Shown in pieces: positions 6,870 to 12,959 of a stretch of DNA of 12,959 nt. The notes beneath the pieces are model-generated. The model saw only the letters and a program-made list of their open reading frames with translations. It was not told the DNA's origin and did no database searches. Each line of letters starts with the position of its first letter. The first letter of the stretch is position 1. The DNA comes from Promethearchaeota archaeon. GTDB taxonomy: Archaea > Asgardarchaeota > Lokiarchaeia > Sigynarchaeales > SOKP01. The position numbers and the translations under genes are program-made. Location: NCBI GenBank assembly GCA_019058515.1, contig JAHPYY010000053.1:1-12959 (forward strand), in the 5' to 3' direction.

Positions 6870-7346
6870 TCATTTGGATTTAGATTTATCTACTAAATTC
6901 ACAGCGGACAAGATAATAACACCAATTACCATTAATATCAAACCAAAATAAATGAAATCTGATAATTGTTCCAATAATCCTATTTGAATGATACTAAGAA
7001 CCCCCATCTTTAAGATCCACTCCGATTCTGGAGGTCTTGCATTACTAATAATAGATTTAGCGCAATAATTTGCCGCACTTCCAAATACATAAATAGAAAA
7101 CAGCGATTTTCCAAAGTTTTTATCAATACCCCAAAAAATGATAAAAAAAATCGCTAAATAAGTCAATGTACCTCCGAATTCAGTCACAAATCGAAAGAAA
7201 TAATCCACTCCAGGCTATAAATCTCTAAGTGCTTGATTCCAAGTAAATTCAAAGAAAGAGGGGGTTAATAGAATGACACTAATTAAAATTACACAAAGAA
7301 CAATTCCAATTATTTAAACGATTAATAATTTCTCTTTTCGTTCCAT
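6870..7346 (-). pseudogene. Decayed PAP2-family phosphatase gene (two in-frame stops, internal deletion)
   Basis: PAP2 enzymes are membrane phosphatases that act on lipid phosphates such as phosphatidic acid or polyprenyl diphosphate, using the motifs KxxxxxxRP, PSGH and SRxxxxxHxxxD. One continuous minus-strand frame from ATG 7346 reads MERKEKLLIV, a TAA (7314-7316), a hydrophobic segment, then FTWNQALRDL, a TAG (7215-7217), and PGVDYFFRFVTEFGG. Membrane segments and the first motif, KSIISNARP, follow. PSGH and the third motif are absent: just after the first motif the sequence passes to what looks like the usual C-terminal membrane helix and basic tail. Residues on both sides of each stop continue the family pattern, so the stops are mutations within a former gene rather than gene boundaries. 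A 112-residue open frame from a GTG at 7208 survives, but it cannot encode an active phosphatase. No intact copy is in the window. Confidence 0.75.
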
Positions 7347-7555
7347 TGTTTCACTTCATTTTTCTTTTAGGTTTTCTACGAAAATTCCTATTTATTTCTT
7401 GGTTAATTGATTATTTAAAACTAATGCAATTTGTTAAGTAGAAGTATTCTGTAACAGATAGCGCAATATACTCAGTGATTTAAGAGAGACTTGATCTTTC
7501 AATAACATAGTTGCATACTATAGAAGGGATATATCATTTTGATCAACCTGAAGCG

Positions 7556-7948
7556 TTATTTGGGAATGTTTATCCATCTTTTATCGATCTTTACATCAAA
7601 ATCCTCGTGTAAACAAAGAGATTTAAACTCTAAAGCTTCCGGTTCAAATAGAAATACGACGGGAACCTTAGAATCTATAGCCATTTGTATTTCCATCGCT
7701 GTAGAAACGCCTATATACCCTTCTTTATTATAAATCAGGAGTAAATTAGCCAATTTGATTAGCTTGCTAAAAATTAGATGATTCTGAGCTTTTCCAATTA
7801 AATTATTCTCTTGAATGTATTCTACATCGCTTGGCTCAATAACCTTTTGGTATCCCAAATCTTTTAGTTTATTTGAAAAATCGGTCATTTCTTGTTTGAA
7901 TCTCATCGATCCACTTATTAAAATGGTTTGGGAAATGTCTACGAGCAT
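7556..7948 (-). CDS. Small Rossmann-like protein, nucleoside 2-deoxyribosyltransferase/SLOG type
   Basis: This 130-residue soluble protein begins with a beta strand and loop, ILISGSMRF (10-17), then a helix and LGYQKVIEPS. It later has the segment GYIGVSTAMEIQMA (77-90), followed by a strand, VPVVFLF. This pattern, GSMxF near the start and a glycine/serine loop leading to a helix with a glutamate (E86) before a hydrophobic strand, is seen in small prokaryotic proteins related to nucleoside 2-deoxyribosyltransferases and SLOG/TIR-like nucleotide-binding folds. E86 falls where the catalytic glutamate of deoxyribosyltransferases lies. The substrate is unknown: nucleoside, nucleotide or NAD-type ligands are all possible. 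The ATG at 7948 is chosen; a GTG at 7957 in the same frame is the alternative. It stands alone between a pseudogene and a gap, so context does not help. Confidence 0.65.
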   Translation of the reverse strand: MLVDISQTILISGSMRFKQEMTDFSNKLKDLGYQKVIEPSDVEYIQENNLIGKAQNHLIFSKLIKLANLLLIYNKEGYIGVSTAMEIQMAIDSKVPVVFLFEPEALEFKSLCLHEDFDVKIDKRWINIPK

Positions 7949-8268
7949 AATTTCCACTAATTAATTATAACTTTTTTTTAAATTAATCCATTCTAATTGT
8001 ATAATCAAAAATGCGTATTTGAATTATAATCTTCTATAAGGTAAAAAATTTATAAAAGAAAAAAGCTGAGATTAATCTTAAATTTCTTATTTCAAGCATA
8101 ATGTGTGTTTCAGAGAAGTTTTTCTTTATTCATTATGGCTCCTCTAAGTGCGGCACTGATAATTGAAAGTATTGATATCATTGTATAAGAACTTTGGAAA
8201 TGAGATTAAGATTATATATTATCCTATATACGAGATTTCTACTCTTATTTCTATTGCAATTTAATGGC
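7949..8268. other. Gene-free AT-rich gap with a possible BKACE remnant
   Basis: These 320 bases carry no convincing gene. I see no tRNA-like cloverleaf, array or long repeat. The one item of note is a 23-codon minus-strand frame at 8110-8181 that resembles the first residues of the BKACE proteins. The right end holds the 3' flank of the flavoprotein gene, with no clear T tract. Confidence 0.6.
8110..8181 (-). pseudogene. Possible remnant of a third BKACE N-terminus
   Basis: A 23-residue frame begins with ATG at 8181 and ends at TGA 8110. Its core, IISAALRGAIMNKE, matches VISAALCGAITRKE of BKACE copy 2 closely, and at the same distance from the start methionine. After the stop, the three frames show no further BKACE-like sequence that I can recognise. 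It may be the relic of a third tandem copy, or a chance match of a short stretch. Confidence 0.3.
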
Positions 8269-9666
8269 TTATATTGGAGTTGGGAATTTTTGGATTTTAT
8301 TTAAAACAATTTCCGAACACTCAAGCGCGCTTTTTACTGCAAGTTCCGTTCCGATCCCCCAACCACCCGCATCTCCGCCGACCATATATAATCCATTAAT
8401 AGGTAGAGAGATAGGGGGTCTATTGATACCGGCTTGATCAATTGTTTGAGAGAGACCAATTACAGACGCTTCCTTTCCATACATAGATTCAATATCCTTC
8501 GGCGTTGTAACATCGTACCACAATAAGTTCTTAGATAATTCTGGAAAAACTTTTTCTAACGTATTCATCAAATTTTCGATCCATTTGTCCCTGTTTTTCT
8601 CAAAATTCTCTTTTGGAACCATAGTACCTGCCGTCAATATTTGCTTTCCTTTTGGTGCCATAGTAGAATGATAATTAGAAGGTACAGGAATAAAGTAATC
8701 GAGTTCATCAGGAACGGCTCCTTTCAACATTGAATTAAGTCTCTCTTCGGGATCTTCCTCTGTAAAGGAAACAACTATTTTATAGGGAGTCACAGGTTTA
8801 TTTAAGGCTATTTTGAGGGTAATCGCGCTAAGAGAATATTGAAGGTTATCCATAGTTCCCAAATAATCTTTTTCGAAGAAGTTTCGCCCTGTAAGGTTAT
8901 TAACCGTTTCTTTTAATCCCGCATTAGAGATAACTGTATTAGACGATATAAACTCATTGTTGCTAAGTTCAATTCCTTGCACTTTGTTATCTTCTACAAT
9001 TACTTTTTTTACGGTCGTCTTTGTTCTAATCTCACCTCCAAGTTTATTAATTGCTTCCGTAAATGCGAGAGGGATTGAAATACACCCTCCGTTTGGATAA
9101 CCAATACTTTGGTATTTGTTAAGAGAAGTCAATGATCTAATAAATTCACCCGCAGAAGCTGTGTAATAAGGAATTACAAAATAAAGCCCACATACTATAG
9201 AAAAGTACGAATGAATTATGGTATTATCAGTATACTGACTTAACCACGATTTAACATCAGTAGTGTCAAGCTTACTCGTGTCTTTTATCTTTGATGTTTC
9301 GTTAATTAAGTTTAATAGACCTACAGTGTCTTCGGCAGAAATTAATTTTCTAAAGTGATCAGGTAATACATAAAAATTTCCGTTCAAATGCCAGCGAGCT
9401 TCCTTAGTTTCTCCAATACTCCAATCGATAGCATTTTCCATTCCCACCATGGTTAAGGCTTTACCTATAGGCCCATTATGAGATCTTGCAAAGGAATGTA
9501 CTCCTACATCGACTTTAAATCCGTCTTTTTCGTAGGTACTGCAGCGACCTCCTATTAAGTCGTTTTTTTCGATCAGTAATACTTTTAGTTGTTTAGTTGC
9601 TAATAAAGAACCTACCGCAGTTCCTCCAATTCCACCACCAATAATAATTACATCATAATCTGTCAT
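8269..9666 (-). CDS. FAD-dependent oxidoreductase of the phytoene desaturase (CrtI)/amine oxidase superfamily
   Basis: The 465-residue protein starts with a classic dinucleotide-binding fold, VIIIGGGIGGTAVG (GxGxxG at 10-15), then an acidic residue ending the second strand (E33). The GGR motif at 39-41 continues to DGFKVDVGVHSF. The C-terminus has the second FAD contact, VGGDAGGWGIGTELA (about 429-443). This architecture is shared by phytoene desaturases, carotenoid isomerases and related flavoproteins that act on long hydrophobic substrates. Length is near the family norm of roughly 480-500. No carotenoid synthesis gene lies beside it, so a lipid or isoprenoid oxidoreduction is as likely as carotenoid chemistry. 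The ATG at 9666 is well placed. A TATA-like stretch at 9688-9698 would put transcription nearly at the start codon, suggesting a leaderless message. The gene is divergent from the GH172 protein. Confidence 0.85.
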   Translation of the reverse strand: MTDYDVIIIGGGIGGTAVGSLLATKQLKVLLIEKNDLIGGRCSTYEKDGFKVDVGVHSFARSHNGPIGKALTMVGMENAIDWSIGETKEARWHLNGNFYVLPDHFRKLISAEDTVGLLNLINETSKIKDTSKLDTTDVKSWLSQYTDNTIIHSYFSIVCGLYFVIPYYTASAGEFIRSLTSLNKYQSIGYPNGGCISIPLAFTEAINKLGGEIRTKTTVKKVIVEDNKVQGIELSNNEFISSNTVISNAGLKETVNNLTGRNFFEKDYLGTMDNLQYSLSAITLKIALNKPVTPYKIVVSFTEEDPEERLNSMLKGAVPDELDYFIPVPSNYHSTMAPKGKQILTAGTMVPKENFEKNRDKWIENLMNTLEKVFPELSKNLLWYDVTTPKDIESMYGKEASVIGLSQTIDQAGINRPPISLPINGLYMVGGDAGGWGIGTELAVKSALECSEIVLNKIQKFPTPI

Positions 9667-9687
9667 TATTAACTACTTACTTGTTGG

Positions 9688-9698
9688 TTTTAAAAATA
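9688..9698 (-). promoter_or_regulatory. TATA-like element for the flavoprotein gene
   Basis: On the minus strand the sequence reads TATTTTTAAAA, about 25 bases before the ATG at 9666. That spacing suits an archaeal TATA box serving a leaderless transcript. The whole 100-base spacer is AT-rich, so the assignment is tentative. Confidence 0.3.
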
Positions 9699-9720
9699 CC
9701 AAAAAGATCTTAAACTTTTT

Positions 9721-9732
9721 TTTAATTTAAAT
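9721..9732 (+). promoter_or_regulatory. TATA-like element for the GH172 gene
   Basis: TTTAATTTAAAT lies about 40 bases before the ATG at 9767. It would place transcription initiation near 9752 and leave a short leader. It is the best TATA candidate on this strand in the divergent spacer, but the surroundings are all AT-rich. Confidence 0.3.
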
Positions 9733-9766
9733 TTTTTATTTTACAAAATAAATTGAACTGATAAGA

Positions 9767-11023
9767 ATGTTTTTAGATTCATATTCAATCATGTATAAGT
9801 TGATAGATAAATCTAGCCATCGCATTTCTAGTTGGGATAAAAGAGGGAAAAATTACGATTGGATTCAGGTTAAAAGCAAAGAAACTAAAATTTTAGCAGA
9901 GATTGAAGGTCCTGGCATAATTAAGCACATTTATTTTACCTCCGTCCTTATAGATCCATTGGATTTTAGGCGTGCCATAATCCGCATCTACTGGGATCAC
10001 GAAGCTCATCCAAGCGTGGAAGTTCCATTAGGAGACTTTTTTGGGGTTAGTAACTGCAGGTTAAGATTGTTAAATTCTTTGATGATAACAATAAATAGAG
10101 GAATACTTGGAAGCTACGGATTAAATAACTATTTTTCAATGCCTTTTTCACGCCATGCGAAAATTGAAATTGAAAATCAAGGTCCCTCATTATTAGGAGG
10201 ATATATCTCAGCCTTTTGGTATCATATTGATTACGAACATTTAAACGATCCCCTGCCGCAAGACATGGGATATTTTCATGCGTTTTGGAACAGAGAAAAA
10301 TTAACAGAAATCTCGGAAGATGTACCTTCAGATAAAAAAAATGTAAGACAATGGAGCGGTCGGAATAAAACAGGAAAGGATAATTACATGATTTTAGAGA
10401 CAGAAGGAGATGGTCAATTAGCAGGATTATTGCTAAATATAGATAATATAGCTGGAGGCTGGTATGGAGAAGGTGATGATATGATCTTCATTGATGATGA
10501 TACATGGCCTCCGTCAATCCATGGGACAGGTACAGAAGAAATCTTTGGTGGAGGAGCGAGCCCTGCACTGGAATATGCGGGGTTATATACTGGGTTCCAT
10601 CTTGTTGAAAATTTTAATTATTCAGGAAATAATGGCATGTATCGATGGTATGTCCATGATCCCATTAGATTTAAGAAAAAGATTAGATGGACAATAGAAC
10701 ACGGTCATGCGAATAATTTTGAAAATGATTATTCAAGTGTCGCTTTTTGGTATCAAAAGGAACCACACGTAAAATTTCGGCCTATTCCAAAATTAGAGGA
10801 TAGACTTCCCCGTTTCCCTGAAAACTATCGAGATATATGGGATAAATACATGTTTATTGCAACAAAAATTAATGGGCTTGCTAGAGAGTTAAAACGTGAT
10901 TTTCCAGAAAGTCTCGGTCGATTATTCAATCAAGCATCTCATAATTTTATAATGGGGAAATATCAATTAGCAACTAATGGTTTTAAAGAAATTGAACTTA
11001 AACTTAAGGAATATATTAAATAA
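9767..11023 (+). CDS. DUF2961 / glycoside hydrolase family 172 protein
   Basis: The protein has 418 residues and nearly the full DUF2961 pattern: SSWDKRGKNYDW (21-32), AEIEGPGIIKHIYFT (44-58), VEVPLGDFFGV (84-94), MPFSRHAKIEIEN (125-137), GWYGEGDDMIFID (231-243), WPPSIHGTGTEEIFGG (247-262), MYRWYVHDPI (291-300) and EHGHANNF (311-318). GH172 members act on furanosides, including difructose dianhydride I and D-arabinan, and many are exo-alpha-furanosidases. E257 in GTGTEE is conserved and probably lies in the active site. I see no signal peptide or membrane anchor, so it should be cytoplasmic and act on imported or internal sugars or glycoconjugates. No transporter or other sugar gene lies beside it. 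The C-terminal 60 residues are helical and outside the core. The ATG at 9767 is used; the ATG at 9791 (MYKLIDKSS) is equally compatible with the domain. It is followed by T tracts. Confidence 0.9.
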   Translation: MFLDSYSIMYKLIDKSSHRISSWDKRGKNYDWIQVKSKETKILAEIEGPGIIKHIYFTSVLIDPLDFRRAIIRIYWDHEAHPSVEVPLGDFFGVSNCRLRLLNSLMITINRGILGSYGLNNYFSMPFSRHAKIEIENQGPSLLGGYISAFWYHIDYEHLNDPLPQDMGYFHAFWNREKLTEISEDVPSDKKNVRQWSGRNKTGKDNYMILETEGDGQLAGLLLNIDNIAGGWYGEGDDMIFIDDDTWPPSIHGTGTEEIFGGGASPALEYAGLYTGFHLVENFNYSGNNGMYRWYVHDPIRFKKKIRWTIEHGHANNFENDYSSVAFWYQKEPHVKFRPIPKLEDRLPRFPENYRDIWDKYMFIATKINGLARELKRDFPESLGRLFNQASHNFIMGKYQLATNGFKEIELKLKEYIK

Positions 11024-11051
11024 AGCAGGTTTTCTTTAAATTGATATCTTC

Positions 11052-11069
11052 TTTTTTTTTCCATTTTTT
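11052..11069 (+). terminator. T9 and T6 tracts after the GH172 gene
   Basis: Nine T residues (11052-11060) and six more (11064-11069) follow the stop by about 30 bases, with no hairpin. This suits archaeal termination ahead of the converging oxidoreductase gene. Confidence 0.5.
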
Positions 11070-11126
11070 ACTAATTTATTTCATATTCAGAATAAAACTG
11101 TGTTTTGCATAAGTGAGGTGATACTT

Positions 11127-12959
11127 TCAAGTTTTAGATATTTTCACAACCGTAGAAAAGTAAGCTCCCGAAACTCTTGACTCTTCTGGGATATCTGGAG
11201 TAAAGACATTAACGTTTTTAGAGTCTACGCTGTTAAACGGAGATCCAGAATAGATTAACGCAACACCGGGTTTAATGGAGGGTTTTATAGCTAAAATATA
11301 CTTCATTTCGCCATATTTATTGGACACCAGTACTTCTTGGTCAGTAGTTAATCCAAGTTTTTCAATATCTTGGGGATTTAAGTAAATTCTCTCAAAGACC
11401 TCTCTATATTGGTCGTGCAGTTGACTAAATTGCGAGTGAATAAAATACTGGTGAGAAGGGGAAAGTAAGTAAAACTCGTCGTTATCCTTATTACCGAAGG
11501 TGGTTGAATCATTAAATGGAAAGTAGGAAGGTTTAAGTTGGATTTTATCGCTTGAGGTTGGGAATTTAAGGTCTTTAAAAGGGATTTTATTTGCGGTTAA
11601 TGGGATATAATATCCCTGAGCACTTAGTTTCTCACGAATCTCATTTGGTAACAATTCAATACAGCGTTTAACTATATTTTCTTGTGATTCTTGAAAGAGA
11701 GAGAGATCTCCCCAACCGATTTTCTTTGCGAGTGCTTGGAAAAATTCGTAATTAGAAACGCAATCGGGATATGGACACGGTCCACCTTGATTTAGCGAAA
11801 TCCCAGGCACAAAATAGGAGGTTAACAAATCGTCGCATTCTAAATCAAATTTCGCGGGGATAACTATGTCTGCGTATTTAGTCGTCTCGTTTAGGAACAT
11901 GTCTAATACGACGACGAACAAATCTTCGCGAGAAAGCGATTTTTTTATTAAGTTTTGATTGGAGAGAGAGCTTACAGGGTTTACATTGTAAATAAATAAA
12001 ATTTTATAATCGTTAGTGCGCAGTGAATTACCTAAAGTGGCGAGTGGAACGGTTATATTAGGGGGAAAACGAGCCGATTGTGTAACGTAATCAGAAAGAG
12101 GATCTTGAAATGTTCTGTTGAATGCGCTTTGAGAATATAGAAATCCTGTTCCTGGTTTACCAATATTACCATGTATAATTTGTAATAATGCTATTGCGTT
12201 AAGGTGTCTCCCCCCGTAGAAGTATTTTTGCGGGCCAAATCCCGTAAGAAATAAGGTTTGATGTTTATATTTCCATAATAATTGTCTAAAATCTAGAAGA
12301 ACCTCTTCCTCCACTCCAATTTGAGAAATTATATCTTCTTCCTCGTTAATTTTAATATCCTCAAACACAATATCGAAATTTTCAACATTTTGGGAGAGAA
12401 ACTCCTTATCGTATTTGTCTTTTTCTATGAAACTGCTCACAAGATACCTCACAATTGAATGGTCGGTTCCTGGAAAGGGTTGGACAAATAAATCTGCTTC
12501 TTCTGCAAGATTTGTTTTAATTGGATTTACTACGATAAGCTTTGAACCGGTTTTTTTCGCTTTTTTGACCATAGAATAGGCGTGGTCATTACGCTCAGAT
12601 AAATTAGTTCCCCACACCACGATTAATTGATTACTGGGATTGTTAATTTGAAAGGGATTCGTTGTAGAATAAGTACCAAATAGTTTTTCTAATGCCACGC
12701 AACCCCCTTCGTTACAAATACCTTCTTCCGTAATTGTGGAGCCTAGTTTACCAAAAAACCTAAACGGAGCGTGTTTAGAGACCATACCGTTGTTTCCCGC
12801 GTAATAAGCTGTTAAAATCGATTGAGAATCGAAGCTATCCTTGACCTGAAGTAATTTTTCTGCGATTATGTTTAAAGCGTTATCTAATTCAATGGTCTTA
12901 AAGGAATTTTCGCCTTTTTGACCATTTCGAATCAAGGTTTTTTTCACTCGGTCTGGATG
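11127..12959 (-). CDS. Molybdopterin-dependent oxidoreductase (DMSO reductase/formate dehydrogenase superfamily), 5' partial
   Basis: The frame runs off the right edge. The GTG at 12947 is an internal valine, since HPDRVKKTLIRNGQKGE is the usual lead-in after the iron-sulfur domain. The N-terminal [4Fe-4S] cysteines, roughly the first 50 residues, are therefore outside. Counting from that valine, a cysteine in EEGICNEGG (C78) aligns with the Mo/W ligand position of formate dehydrogenases. LIVVWGTNLSERNDHAY (108-124), KLIVVNPIKTNLAEEADLF and PFPGTD contact the pterin cofactors, GNIGKPGTGF follows, and the last 120 residues form the molybdopterin-dinucleotide binding domain starting YLLSPSHQYF. 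The substrate is uncertain: formate dehydrogenase-like and other anaerobic dehydrogenases share these features. The cysteine is followed by asparagine rather than the histidine of E. coli formate dehydrogenase H, so formate should not be assumed. No electron-transfer or cofactor genes are visible, but they may lie upstream beyond the window. Confidence 0.9.
   Translation of the reverse strand, partial: HPDRVKKTLIRNGQKGENSFKTIELDNALNIIAEKLLQVKDSFDSQSILTAYYAGNNGMVSKHAPFRFFGKLGSTITEEGICNEGGCVALEKLFGTYSTTNPFQINNPSNQLIVVWGTNLSERNDHAYSMVKKAKKTGSKLIVVNPIKTNLAEEADLFVQPFPGTDHSIVRYLVSSFIEKDKYDKEFLSQNVENFDIVFEDIKINEEEDIISQIGVEEEVLLDFRQLLWKYKHQTLFLTGFGPQKYFYGGRHLNAIALLQIIHGNIGKPGTGFLYSQSAFNRTFQDPLSDYVTQSARFPPNITVPLATLGNSLRTNDYKILFIYNVNPVSSLSNQNLIKKSLSREDLFVVVLDMFLNETTKYADIVIPAKFDLECDDLLTSYFVPGISLNQGGPCPYPDCVSNYEFFQALAKKIGWGDLSLFQESQENIVKRCIELLPNEIREKLSAQGYYIPLTANKIPFKDLKFPTSSDKIQLKPSYFPFNDSTTFGNKDNDEFYLLSPSHQYFIHSQFSQLHDQYREVFERIYLNPQDIEKLGLTTDQEVLVSNKYGEMKYILAIKPSIKPGVALIYSGSPFNSVDSKNVNVFTPDIPEESRVSGAYFSTVVKISKT

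Noticed and set aside
6870..7346. Stop-codon recoding (for example pyrrolysine at TAG) in the PAP2-like frame
   Set aside because: One stop is TAA and the catalytic motifs are also deleted, so decay explains both better than recoding.
7347..7555. Possible small RNA or tRNA in the spacer left of the deoxyribosyltransferase-like gene
   Set aside because: No cloverleaf, no GC-rich segment and no stable long stem could be found by eye in this AT-rich stretch.
7539..7733. Plus-strand frame antisense to the deoxyribosyltransferase-like gene
   Set aside because: The minus-strand frame has a recognisable fold pattern; this one has none and overlaps it fully for most of its length.
12945..12959. GTG at 12947 as the true start of the molybdopterin oxidoreductase
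   Set aside because: Codons beyond it encode HPDR, the normal lead-in of the family after the iron-sulfur domain, so the gene is simply cut by the window edge.

Overview
The window is AT-rich and reads as archaeal chromosome. It has zinc-ribbon/OB-fold (DUF35) pairing with a thiolase-fold protein, promoters that look like TATA boxes, T-tract terminators without hairpins, and only one strong Shine-Dalgarno site. The gene set (thiolase/DUF35, two beta-keto acid cleavage enzymes, a membrane-anchored serine beta-lactamase-like protein, a GH172/DUF2961 protein, a CrtI-like flavoprotein and a molybdopterin oxidoreductase) suggests an anaerobic archaeon, perhaps an Asgard (Lokiarchaeia-like) lineage. 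That placement is inference from gene content; there is no rRNA or tRNA to anchor it. I see no CRISPR array, insertion sequence, tRNA or phage gene.

Layout. 1-1836 (+): the 3' part of a thiolase-fold gene running in from the left, then its DUF35 partner three bases later. 2008-4083 (-) and 4182-4769 (+): a divergent pair, a membrane serine hydrolase and a winged-helix regulator, sharing a short control region that has a symmetric TATA-like sequence and a perfect inverted repeat. 4834-6742 (-): two closely similar DUF849/BKACE genes in tandem, separated by a T11 tract. 6870-7346 (-): a decayed PAP2 phosphatase gene with two in-frame stops and an apparent internal deletion. 7556-7948 (-): a small Rossmann-like protein of the deoxyribosyltransferase/SLOG type. 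7949-8268: a gap holding a possible remnant of a third BKACE start. 8269-9666 (-) and 9767-11023 (+): a divergent CrtI-like flavoprotein and GH172-family protein. 11127-12959 (-): a molybdopterin oxidoreductase whose N-terminus lies beyond the right edge.

The metabolic theme is CoA-dependent carbon-carbon bond chemistry. The thiolase-fold protein has glycine where the nucleophilic cysteine should be, and it sits with DUF35. That arrangement recalls the Ltp2-ChsH2 type of acyl-CoA retro-aldolase more than a true thiolase. The two BKACE enzymes would exchange beta-keto acids with acetyl-CoA to give acetoacetate and a new acyl-CoA. The genes are not one operon (strands alternate and each block has its own control signals), so a joint pathway is only a suggestion. 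The points most worth a second look are the cysteine-less thiolase/DUF35 pair, the PAP2 pseudogene and possible BKACE remnant, and the palindrome in the beta-lactamase/regulator control region.
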